64,000 nt of DNA, taken from the NCBI RefSeq assembly GCF_002192255.1, contig NZ_CP021768.1:2002001-2066000 (forward strand). Reading direction: 5' to 3'. Source of the DNA: Stenotrophomonas sp. WZN-1. GTDB taxonomy: Bacteria > Pseudomonadota > Gammaproteobacteria > Xanthomonadales > Xanthomonadaceae. Under the pieces are notes generated by a model. It had not been told where the DNA came from and made no database searches. It saw only the letters and a program-made list of their open reading frames with translations. A program made the position numbers and the translations under genes. Positions 1 to 6,757 of the stretch are shown here, piece after piece (positions within the stretch are counted from its first letter, which is position 1; each line of letters starts with the position of its first letter).

Positions 1-1653
1 CTGATCCTGCTCGGCCGCTTCCTTGAGGCGCGTGCGAAGGGCCGTACCTCGGAGGCGATCAAGCGCCTGGTCAACCTGCAGGCCAAGGTCGCCCACGTGG
101 TCCGTGACGGTCGCAGCATTGATGTTCCGGTCAATGAAGTGCTGAGCGGCGACGTGGTGGAAGTGCGTCCGGGCGAGCGCGTGCCGGTCGATGGCGAGGT
201 AATCGAGGGCCGCAGCTACATCGACGAGTCGATGATCAGCGGCGAACCGATGCCGGTCGAGAAGCAGCCGGGCAGCAGCGTGGTGGGCGGCACGGTCAAC
301 CAGAAGGGCGCACTGACCGTGCGAGCCACGGCGGTGGGCGCGCAGACCATGCTGGCGCAGATCATCCGCATGGTCGAGCAGGCCCAGGGCTCCAAGCTGC
401 CGATCCAGGCGGTGGTCGACAAGGTCACGTTGTGGTTCGTGCCGGCGGTGATGCTGGCCGCACTGGCTACGTTCCTGGTCTGGTTGATCTTCGGCCCATC
501 GCCGGCGCTGAGCTTCGCGCTGGTCAATGCGGTGGCGGTGCTGATCATTGCCTGCCCCTGCGCGATGGGCTTGGCCACGCCGACGTCGATCATGGTCGGT
601 ACCGGCCGTGGCGCCGAGATGGGCGTGCTGTTCCGCAAGGGTGAAGCACTGCAGCTGCTGAAGGACGCGCAGGTGGTGGCGGTGGACAAGACCGGTACGC
701 TGACCGAAGGGCGCCCGCGCCTGACCGATCTGGAGATTGCTGCCGGCTTCGATCGCAACACGGTGCTGGCGGCAGTTGCCGCGGTGGAATCGCGCTCGGA
801 GCATCCGATCGCCCGTGCCATTGTCGATGCAGCCACCGGGCAGGGCCTCGCGCTTCCGTCGATGATGGATTTCGAGTCGGTCACCGGCATGGGTGTGCGC
901 GCCAGCGTAGAGGGCGCACGGGTAGAGGTCGGTGCCGATCGTTTCATGCGCGATCTTGGCGTGGATATCGCCGCGTTTGCAACGCTGGCGGCCGAACTCG
1001 GCACCCAGGGCAAGTCACCGCTGTATGCCTCCATTGACGGTCGCCTGGCCGCAATCATCGCGGTGTCCGATCCGATCAAGCCGAGCACGCCGGCTGCAAT
1101 CGCGGCGCTGCACCAGCTGGGCCTGAAGGTGGCGATGATCACCGGTGACAATGCCGGCACCGCGCAGGCGATCGCACGCCAGCTCGGCATCGACGAAGTG
1201 GTGGCCGAGGTGCTGCCGGAAGGCAAGGTCGAGGCTGTGCGCCGGCTGAAGGCCACGCATGGCCACGTCGCCTTCGTCGGCGATGGCATCAACGATGCGC
1301 CGGCACTGGCCGAGGCCGATGTCGGCCTGGCCATTGGCACCGGCACCGATATCGCGGTGGAGTCGGCCGATGTGGTGCTGATGTCGGGCAACCTTCAGGG
1401 CGTGCCGAACGCCATCGCGCTGTCGAAGGCAACGCTGGGCAACATCCGGCAGAACCTGTTCTGGGCCTTCGCCTACAACACGGCGTTGATTCCGGTGGCG
1501 GCTGGCGTGCTGTACCCGGTCTGGGGCGTGCTGCTGTCGCCGGTGTTCGCTGCCGGTGCGATGGCGCTGTCCAGCGTGTTCGTGCTGGGCAACGCGTTGC
1601 GCCTGCGCCGCTTCCAGCCGCCGATGGCGGAAGCCCCCGCCGAGACCCATTGA
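1..1653 (+). CDS. copA: Copper-exporting P1B-type ATPase, C-terminal part (5' end outside window)
   Basis: ATP-driven export of Cu(I) across the inner membrane. The frame is open from base 1, so the N-terminal metal-binding domain and first membrane helices lie upstream of the window. Visible in order: the actuator-domain motif SGEP near residue 80, the transmembrane metal site CPC in [11 protein letters not shown] near residue 185, the phosphorylation motif DKTGTLT near residue 230, the SEHP motif of the nucleotide domain near residue 265, and the hinge [10 protein letters not shown] near residue 427, followed by the last membrane helices. The CPC motif and the adjacent cueR make copper far more likely than zinc or cadmium. 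cueR starts 11 bp downstream, so the two are probably co-transcribed. Confidence 0.95.
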   Translation: MILLGRFLEARAKGRTSEAIKRLVNLQAKVAHVVRDGRSIDVPVNEVLSGDVVEVRPGERVPVDGEVIEGRSYIDESMISGEPMPVEKQPGSSVVGGTVNQKGALTVRATAVGAQTMLAQIIRMVEQAQGSKLPIQAVVDKVTLWFVPAVMLAALATFLVWLIFGPSPALSFALVNAVAVLIIACPCAMGLATPTSIMVGTGRGAEMGVLFRKGEALQLLKDAQVVAVDKTGTLTEGRPRLTDLEIAAGFDRNTVLAAVAAVESRSEHPIARAIVDAATGQGLALPSMMDFESVTGMGVRASVEGARVEVGADRFMRDLGVDIAAFATLAAELGTQGKSPLYASIDGRLAAIIAVSDPIKPSTPAAIAALHQLGLKVAMITGDNAGTAQAIARQLGIDEVVAEVLPEGKVEAVRRLKATHGHVAFVGDGINDAPALAEADVGLAIGTGTDIAVESADVVLMSGNLQGVPNAIALSKATLGNIRQNLFWAFAYNTALIPVAAGVLYPVWGVLLSPVFAAGAMALSSVFVLGNALRLRRFQPPMAEAPAETH

Positions 1654-1664
1654 AGGAGAACCGC

Positions 1665-2120
1665 ATGAACATCGGTGAAGCCGCCAAGGCCTCCAGCGTG
1701 TCGGCGAAGATGATCCGCTACTACGAGCAGATCGGCCTGATTCCTGCGGCTGATCGCACCGAGTCGGGCTATCGGGCGTACTCGCAGGCGGACATCCACC
1801 GCCTCCGCTTCATCCGCCGCGCGCGCGATCTCGGCTTCCAGGTCGCCGAGATCACCGATCTGCTGGGCCTGTGGAACGACACCTCGCGCCACAGCGCCGA
1901 CGTCAAGCACCTGGCCGAACAGCACATCGCCGATCTGGAACAGCGCATCGAGCAGATGCGGCAGATGGCCGACACGTTGAAATCGCTGATCAGCTGCTGC
2001 GCGGGCGATGAGCGCCCGGAATGCCCGATCCTGGAGCGGTTGGGTGAGGACGATGAGGCTCCGGTGCCGGTCGTCGCCGCGAAGACAGGTGCGGTGCGGC
2101 GGCGCGCACAGAAGCATTGA
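1665..2120 (+). CDS. cueR: Cu(I)-responsive MerR-family regulator CueR
   Basis: Transcription activator that senses cytoplasmic Cu(I) and remodels promoters with 19-bp spacers. The 151-residue protein starts with the winged-helix region MNIGEAAKASSVSAKMIRYY and ends its dimerisation helix with the metal loop SCCAGDERPECPILERL, which keeps the two cysteines of the C-x7-C pattern of copper sensors. An AAGGAG site 6 bp before the ATG at 1665 supports this start over the in-frame codon at 1650. It follows copA directly, and a matching operator lies before copZ, so it probably controls both. Confidence 0.93.
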   Translation: MNIGEAAKASSVSAKMIRYYEQIGLIPAADRTESGYRAYSQADIHRLRFIRRARDLGFQVAEITDLLGLWNDTSRHSADVKHLAEQHIADLEQRIEQMRQMADTLKSLISCCAGDERPECPILERLGEDDEAPVPVVAAKTGAVRRRAQKH

Positions 2121-2141
2121 ATTGATATCGCACGCACTGAA

Positions 2142-2175
2142 AAGCCCGCCCTGTGACAGCGCACCGGGCGGGCTT
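2142..2175. terminator. Bidirectional hairpin between convergent cueR and copZ
   Basis: A perfect 10-bp inverted repeat, AAGCCCGCCC and GGGCGGGCTT, separated by 14 bases, sits between the two convergent stop codons. The A/T ends on each side fit a two-way intrinsic terminator. Confidence 0.65.
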
Positions 2176-2198
2176 CGTTGCGGTCGCAGGGCAGGGGA

Positions 2199-2393
2199 TC
2201 AAGCGGCGCGCGGCGGGAAACCGGCATTGTTCACCGCGGCAAACACCTGTTCCTGCGAGGCGGTGGTCTGCACCTTGACCAGGCCGGTCGGCGGGTCGGC
2301 CACCACGCTCGCGTTCGGATCGATCTGCTGGATCGCGCGGGTCACGCTGCGTGCGCAACCGCCGCAGGTCATGCCGTCGACATGGAATTCCAT
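2199..2393 (-). CDS. copZ: Copper chaperone CopZ (heavy-metal-associated domain)
   Basis: Small cytoplasmic Cu(I) carrier of 64 residues that delivers copper to CopA. It is a single HMA domain; the metal motif MTCGGC is at residues 7-12. The start at 2393 is preceded by GAAGGAG; a longer reading from 2435 would run into the promoter. It converges on cueR, with which it shares a terminator, and has its own CueR-type promoter immediately upstream. Confidence 0.92.
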   Translation of the reverse strand: MEFHVDGMTCGGCARSVTRAIQQIDPNASVVADPPTGLVKVQTTASQEQVFAAVNNAGFPPRAA

Positions 2394-2426
2394 CTGTAGC
2401 TCCTTCGATGCGATTGGGATAGGACC

Positions 2427-2457
2427 AGTGTGCACCTTCCAACGATGGCAGGGTCAA
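2427..2457 (-). promoter_or_regulatory. CueR-type promoter/operator of copZ
   Basis: On the minus strand a -35 TTGACC (2457-2452) and a weak -10 CACACT (2432-2427) are separated by 19 bases, the long spacer typical of MerR-family promoters. The spacer ends its right half-site with GGAAGG, as in the E. coli copA promoter, which also begins TTGACC and places GGAAGG two bases before the -10. The left half-site is imperfect. Seen directly; CueR binding is inferred. Confidence 0.7.
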
Positions 2458-2489
2458 GCGCCGGGCTGAACGACAGGCAAGGCGCCGAC

Positions 2490-2525
2490 AAAAAACGGCA
2501 GCCACCTGTACCAGCGTGGCTGCCG
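2490..2525 (-). terminator. Intrinsic terminator of the TonB-dependent receptor gene
   Basis: On the minus strand, a 10-bp perfect stem CGGCAGCCAC/GTGGCTGCCG with a 10-base loop is followed by six T residues, about 60 bp after the receptor stop codon. Confidence 0.85.
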
Positions 2526-2584
2526 TGGAGGAACGCCCCCGCCAGGGCGGGGCGTGGCTGGGGCCGGTCGTGCCTGGCGTCGCC

Positions 2585-5500
2585 TCAGAACTTCCAGTTC
2601 ACGCCGAAATACAGCTGGCGGCCGGCGTACAGGTTGGACAGCAGGCGGGCCTGGCTGTCGTTGCCGATGTAGCTGCGCAGCTCGGACTTGGTGGCGTTCA
2701 GCACGGCAGCCGTCACCGTCCAGTCCGGGGTGAGGTTGTAGGCCACGTTCAGGTCAAGCTGGCTGTACGGCTTGGTGTAGGTGGTCATGCCATTGTTCAG
2801 GCCGCCGACCACTTCGCCACGCCGGTTGTACGAAGCACGTGCCAGGAACTTGTCGTTCTCGTAGAACACGGTCACGTTGGCCTGGTTCTTGGCACTGCCG
2901 ACCAGAGGCGATGAGCCGATTTCCTCGCCGTCCAGCACGATCGAGGCCAGGTTGGTGTCGTTGTAGGTGTAGTTCGCTTGCACACCCAGACCGAAGTCGA
3001 ACGTGTACTGGCCATACAGTTCCACGCCCTGCGACACGCCATCGCGGCCGTTGGCCTGGGTCTCGTACTTCTGCACGGTCACCGACTGCCCGCCGACATT
3101 CATCTGCTGGTCGCGCACCACCGGCACGGTGAAGTTGTCCACGTTCTTGCGGAACAGCGAAACACCTGCGACCGCGCCCGGCTTGAAGTACCACTCCAGG
3201 CCTAGGTCGAACTGGACCGCCTTGAACGGCTCCAGCGCCTTGTTGCTGCCCGAACCGTACCACCCGGGTGTGTCGGTGCCGCCGGTGACACGGCGGTCGT
3301 TGGCGTACTCCTCGCTGATGTAACGCAGGCCGCCGGGGTAGGCGATGCTGGTGTAGCTCGGGCGTGCGACCACCTTCGATGCCGCGCCGCGCAGCACCAG
3401 ATTGTCGGTGATGTCCCAGGCGATGTTGAAGCTGGGCAGCACGTCGGTATAGGTCTTTTCCAGCGACGACAGCGCGTACACCTTGTCGCGCACCTGGGGG
3501 TCAGGGAGGCGGACGAAGCCACCCTGGCAGCGCAGGTTCGGATCGGCGGCCGGATCATCGCAGCTCATCGGCGCGCCGCTGGCGTTGTCGACGAAGTAAT
3601 CGTTGAAGCGCTCGACCGAATCGCTCGACTGGGCGAACTGCTTGGTGCGCACCACGCGCACGCCGATGTTGCCGCGGACGCGCTCGGTGCGGAAGTTGGC
3701 CTGGAAGTATCCGGAGTAGATCTTTTCGTTGACGTCGTAGACGAAGTCTTCCTCGGTACGGTTGTGCGAGCCGCCGTAGGTCTTGTTCAGGTAATCGATG
3801 TAGGCCGGGTAGTTGATGCCCGGGAACACGTTGGCGTTGAACGCGCCGGTGATGTTGCTGATCGGATTGGACAGGAAGAAGCCCGGCTGCGCATCGCCTG
3901 CGGTCGGGTCGCAACCGGCCTGGTAGCGATTGTTGTCATAGTCGGACGGGTCCAGGCCCGGGCATACCCAGTAGGTGTTGCCGGTATTGCGGTGGACCTT
4001 GCCATCGCGGTACTTGGCGCCGAACTGGATCGAGTCCAGCCAGCCGGCCTCGAACAGCTTGGTGACGTCTGCCTGGAAGTAGTTCTGCTTGACCTCCGTC
4101 TGCATCCACGATGAGTCGGTCGAGCCGGTATCGACTTCCGCGACGCCAGCCATCAACTGCTGCTGCAGGTCCGGCGAGAACTGCACCGACGGCGTACCGG
4201 TCAGGTCCCACGCGGTGTACTGGTTGCCGGACTGCCACTGGTTGCCGACCTTGCGGCGCGGCTTGGCCGACATGCGGAAGTTCATCGACGGGCCACCTTC
4301 GGACCAGGTACGGCCACCGGTGAACGAGGCCTTCCACAGCGGGCTGATGTCCCAGTCGATGGTCAGGTCGGCGGTCTGCGAAAGCGCCTTCTCCTTGCTG
4401 TAGCCGCCGGTGAGCTGCGGGGTGGGGATGGTGCAGTCGTCCGGGCCCCAGCCGCCGGGCTTGAGGCCGGCGGCCGCCGCTTCTTCTTCGCTGCAGTAGT
4501 AGGTCTTTCCGGCCAGCTTCTGGTACTGCGCGCCGGTAACGATGCTGCCACTCGGGTCGAAGTCCAGGCCGTTGAGGAGGCGGCCGCCGGCCCAGTTGCC
4601 GTCCTGGTTGTAACGGGCCAGGTTCCACTCCGGCACCTTCAGCATGTTCTGCGTGTAGTCGCCCTGCAGTTCGAAGCGGAAGTAGTTGGCCGTCATCGTG
4701 ACGTTGTCGACCGGCTTGAACTGGAACGTCAGCTGCCCGCCCTTGCGCTCGCGCTTCTCTTCCTTCACTGCGAAGTTCACCGAGGTCGGCATGAAGAACT
4801 CGCTGTAGTTCTTGCCGGCCTGGTTGTTGAAGCCGGACTGGCCCCACCAGTAGTGAATACCATCCTGTTCCAGCAGATTGCCGTTGGCATCGCGGGCCGT
4901 GGTGCCGTTGCCGTACCACTGGTAGTCCTCGGTGCTGGCTTCCATGGTACGGGTGGTGCGGTTCTGCTGGGTCACGCCGACCAGCACGCCGAAGCGCTCA
5001 TCCTTGCTGTGCCATGAGTACAGCGCAGACACCTGCGGATCGACATCGTGGCTGGTGTCGGAGGTGGTGCCCTCCAGGTTCACGTAGCCGGAGTTGGATT
5101 CCATGTCGAGCGGGCGCCGGGTATGCAGGATGACCGTGCCGCCGATGCCGCCTTCGTCGATGCGCGCTTCCGGCGACTTGAACAGCTCGGCGCTGGACAG
5201 CATGTTCGACGGCAGCAGGGTGTAGTTGAAGGAGCGGGTCGCTTCGTTGTTGGTTTCCGAGGAGGCGACGAAGTTGCCGTTCAACTGGGTCAGGGTCAGG
5301 TCCGGCGCGAGGCCGCGCACGCTGACACTCTTGCCCTCACCACCGCTGCGGGTGATGACGACGCCGGGCACGCGCTGCAGTGCGTCGGCGACGTTCTTGT
5401 CGGGGAACTTGCCGACGTCTTCGGCGGTGATCACTTCGACCACCGCGTTGGCATCGCGCTTCTGCTCAAGGCTCTTTTCAATGGCGTAGCGGTAGCCGGT

Positions 5501-5653
5501 GACCTGGACGCTGTCCAGGGTGGTGGCATCCTGCGTGCCGGTGGACGTGGCCTGCTGCGCGGCGGCGCCAGCCGGAATGACGGCGGCGGCCAATGCCAGC
5601 GCGATGGCCAACGCCAGTGCGTCCTGGCCATGCGTGCGTGTTGAATGCTTCAT
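2585..5653 (-). CDS. TonB-dependent outer-membrane receptor, probably for mannose-containing glycans
   Basis: Energised outer-membrane transporter of 1022 residues. A signal peptide with a long hydrophobic core ends in AGAAAQQ. Then come a TonB-box/plug region (DSVQVTGYRYAIEKSL, then VGKFPDKNVADALQRVPGV), the plug end with SVRGLAP and LNG, and a 22-strand-type barrel ending in the terminal aromatic WKF. The VTGYR/KFPDKNVAD signature is that of the large carbohydrate-linked receptors of Xanthomonadales. The start at 5653 is preceded by a GAGAGGGAGA site; 5659 is the alternative. It is divergent from the GH92 mannosidase gene, and two of the palindromes shared with that arm lie 52 and 173 bp upstream of its start. 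The substrate is inferred from neighbours only. Confidence 0.88.
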   Translation of the reverse strand: MKHSTRTHGQDALALAIALALAAAVIPAGAAAQQATSTGTQDATTLDSVQVTGYRYAIEKSLEQKRDANAVVEVITAEDVGKFPDKNVADALQRVPGVVITRSGGEGKSVSVRGLAPDLTLTQLNGNFVASSETNNEATRSFNYTLLPSNMLSSAELFKSPEARIDEGGIGGTVILHTRRPLDMESNSGYVNLEGTTSDTSHDVDPQVSALYSWHSKDERFGVLVGVTQQNRTTRTMEASTEDYQWYGNGTTARDANGNLLEQDGIHYWWGQSGFNNQAGKNYSEFFMPTSVNFAVKEEKRERKGGQLTFQFKPVDNVTMTANYFRFELQGDYTQNMLKVPEWNLARYNQDGNWAGGRLLNGLDFDPSGSIVTGAQYQKLAGKTYYCSEEEAAAAGLKPGGWGPDDCTIPTPQLTGGYSKEKALSQTADLTIDWDISPLWKASFTGGRTWSEGGPSMNFRMSAKPRRKVGNQWQSGNQYTAWDLTGTPSVQFSPDLQQQLMAGVAEVDTGSTDSSWMQTEVKQNYFQADVTKLFEAGWLDSIQFGAKYRDGKVHRNTGNTYWVCPGLDPSDYDNNRYQAGCDPTAGDAQPGFFLSNPISNITGAFNANVFPGINYPAYIDYLNKTYGGSHNRTEEDFVYDVNEKIYSGYFQANFRTERVRGNIGVRVVRTKQFAQSSDSVERFNDYFVDNASGAPMSCDDPAADPNLRCQGGFVRLPDPQVRDKVYALSSLEKTYTDVLPSFNIAWDITDNLVLRGAASKVVARPSYTSIAYPGGLRYISEEYANDRRVTGGTDTPGWYGSGSNKALEPFKAVQFDLGLEWYFKPGAVAGVSLFRKNVDNFTVPVVRDQQMNVGGQSVTVQKYETQANGRDGVSQGVELYGQYTFDFGLGVQANYTYNDTNLASIVLDGEEIGSSPLVGSAKNQANVTVFYENDKFLARASYNRRGEVVGGLNNGMTTYTKPYSQLDLNVAYNLTPDWTVTAAVLNATKSELRSYIGNDSQARLLSNLYAGRQLYFGVNWKF

Positions 5654-5704
5654 TCCCATCTCTCCCTCTCTCCTGGATTGATCCGGTGACGTGGCACGGA
5701 CAAC

Positions 5705-5718
5705 TTGAATCGATCTAA
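5705..5718. promoter_or_regulatory. LacI-type operator, site A
   Basis: TTGAATCGATCTAA, matching the perfect palindrome TTAGATCGATCTAA at 12 of 14 positions, with the central CG typical of LacI-family sites. It lies 52 bp before the receptor start, where it could overlap the promoter. Confidence 0.6.
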
Positions 5719-5825
5719 TTTGAAGTGACTTTGTCGCTGTCGCCATGCAGTGGCAGTAGCACCGCGCGCGTGGCCTGGTACGTCCTGTTGCTGCTCCCCC
5801 AACTCCGGGCCATCGCAGCGTCGTC

Positions 5826-5839
5826 TTGGATCGATCTAA
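5826..5839. promoter_or_regulatory. LacI-type operator, site B
   Basis: TTGGATCGATCTAA, 13 of 14 matches to the palindrome, 108 bp centre-to-centre from site B's partner A on the minus-strand upstream side, a spacing that would permit DNA looping by a tetrameric repressor. Looping is inference. Confidence 0.55.
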
Positions 5840-6000
5840 GCGATGGGCGGGCGATTTTTAGCATGGGTCGCCCTCGGGCGCATGCTGCTCCGCAATATGG
5901 TACTGGCGTGGCGAAGGGATGACGGTTTGCTGAAATCAGTGAAATCGTTTTCGTGCGCAGGGGAGGGTGGGCCGGCAGGGCTGCGCCCTGCACCTGCTTG

Positions 6001-6084
6001 AAGCCAAAGCCAAAGCCAAAGCCAAAGCCAAAGCCAAAGCCAAAGCCAAAGCCAAAGCCAAAGCCAAAGCCAAAGCTAAAGCGG
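6001..6084. repeat. Hexanucleotide tandem array (AAGCCA)12
   Basis: Twelve perfect AAGCCA units (6001-6072) followed by AAGCTA and AAGCGG. It lies where other copies of the composite carry a short CAAGCCGAAGCAACGGCAAC-type tract, so it looks like a local slippage expansion. Copy number may vary between strains. Confidence 0.9.
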
Positions 6085-6104
6085 CTTTGGGTTGTCTGTG
6101 GTTT

Positions 6105-6206
6105 GGCGGGGCGGTGTCGGATCGCGGGGACGCCGTGAACCCATCCCTGGGGGCTTGGCCGCGGCATCCATGCCGCGGACACCCCGCAATCCGACACCGC
6201 CCCGCC
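6105..6206 (+). repeat. 102-bp three-hairpin repeat element, copy 1
   Basis: The outer stem pairs GGCGGGGCGGTGTCGG with CCGACACCGCCCCGCC, with a single C-A mismatch further in. Inside are a small hairpin with CCCATCCCTGGG and a larger one, CCGCGGCATCCATGCCGCGG. Constant blocks are ACGCCGT and GGCTTGG. Confidence 0.8.
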
Positions 6207-6263
6207 TTCGACAGTTGCCCGGTGACGGTTGGATTGTCCTGGCAAAGGCATGGCGGACGGCAT

Positions 6264-6304
6264 GGGGTCAGATCCGTTTTCCTTTGGAAAACGGATCTGA
6301 CCCC
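6264..6304. repeat. Perfect 19-bp-stem palindrome with 3-base loop
   Basis: GGGGTCAGATCCGTTTTCC, TTT, then its exact reverse complement. It lies inside composite A between the two inverted halves. I recall similar GGGGTCAGATCC palindromes as dispersed repeats in Xanthomonadaceae; that is recollection, not a search. Confidence 0.8.
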
Positions 6305-6379
6305 GATTGATTTCGTTATCTGACAGAGATTCATCCACGCATGGCGTGGATCTACTGCAGATCGCGAGAAACCGTCGAT

Positions 6380-6481
6380 GGCGGGGTGGGTCCGGTTGCG
6401 GGAGTGTCCGCGGCATGGATGCCGCGGCCAAGCCCCCATGGATGGGTTTACGGCGTCCCCCGCAACCGGACCCACCCCGCC
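6380..6481 (-). repeat. 102-bp three-hairpin repeat element, copy 2 (inverted)
   Basis: Same architecture as copy 1 read on the minus strand, but the outer stem is GGCGGGGTGGGTCCGGTTGC paired with its complement. The inner hairpins CCCATCCATGGG and CCGCGGCATCCATGCCGCGG are kept. Confidence 0.8.
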
Positions 6482-6616
6482 TACCCACGGATAGCCAGCT
6501 GTTGCTGTTGCTCCGGCTGTTGCCCTGGCTTGGAGCAGGTGCAGGGCGCAGCCCTGCCGAATACCCCCTCTCATGCTGCGCCGCAGAATGCATTCGGCTG
6601 AACCTGCATGCTCTAC

Positions 6617-6630
6617 TTGAATCGATCTAA
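6617..6630. promoter_or_regulatory. LacI-type operator, site C
   Basis: TTGAATCGATCTAA, identical to site A, 128 bp before the GH92 start. Its presence on both divergent arms suggests common control of receptor and mannosidase. Confidence 0.6.
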
Positions 6631-6757
6631 ATTCACGGTCTGGTGGGTCGGGCGTCATTCCAGGGGGAGCTGTCTGCCAGTCGAGGCGGGGCTCAGCGGA
6701 ACGGTGCCGGATGGCCCCGGCCGTCTGCCTTCGTGTCATCGACTACAGGAACCCGAC

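Larger units (their letters stand above)
5975..6558. repeat. Composite intergenic repeat A (two inverted halves)
   Basis: The left half begins with a hairpin of GCAGGGC and GCCCTGC (5975-5991), then an ACCTGCTT/AAGCC tract that here carries a hexamer array, then a 102-bp three-hairpin element (6105-6206). The right half is the same order inverted: a 102-bp element (6380-6481), a CAGCTGTTGCTGTTGC tract and the GCAGGGC/GCCCTGC hairpin ending at 6558. The middle holds a 41-bp palindrome and ATCCACGCATGGCGTGGAT. The same layout recurs at 62249-62735 and as a half element at 19019-19315. Confidence 0.75.
5654..6757. other. 1.1-kb divergent intergenic region: operators plus composite repeat A
   Basis: This gap separates the receptor and GH92 genes. 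It holds three copies of a 14-bp palindrome near its two ends (5705, 5826, 6617) and, between them, a 584-bp composite repeat (5975-6558) with two inverted 102-bp hairpin elements, a hexanucleotide array and a 19-bp-stem palindrome. Apparent reading frames here are low-complexity translations of the repeats and are not genes. Confidence 0.8.

Noticed and set aside
6105..6206. The 102-bp element as a simple rho-independent terminator
   Set aside because: It lies between divergent genes in both orientations, has no T-run and occurs as inverted pairs.
5715..6739. Frames encoding FG, AL or AK/PK repeats across the AAGCCA array
   Set aside because: They are translations of the hexanucleotide array and flanking palindromes; all six frames are open through such a repeat.
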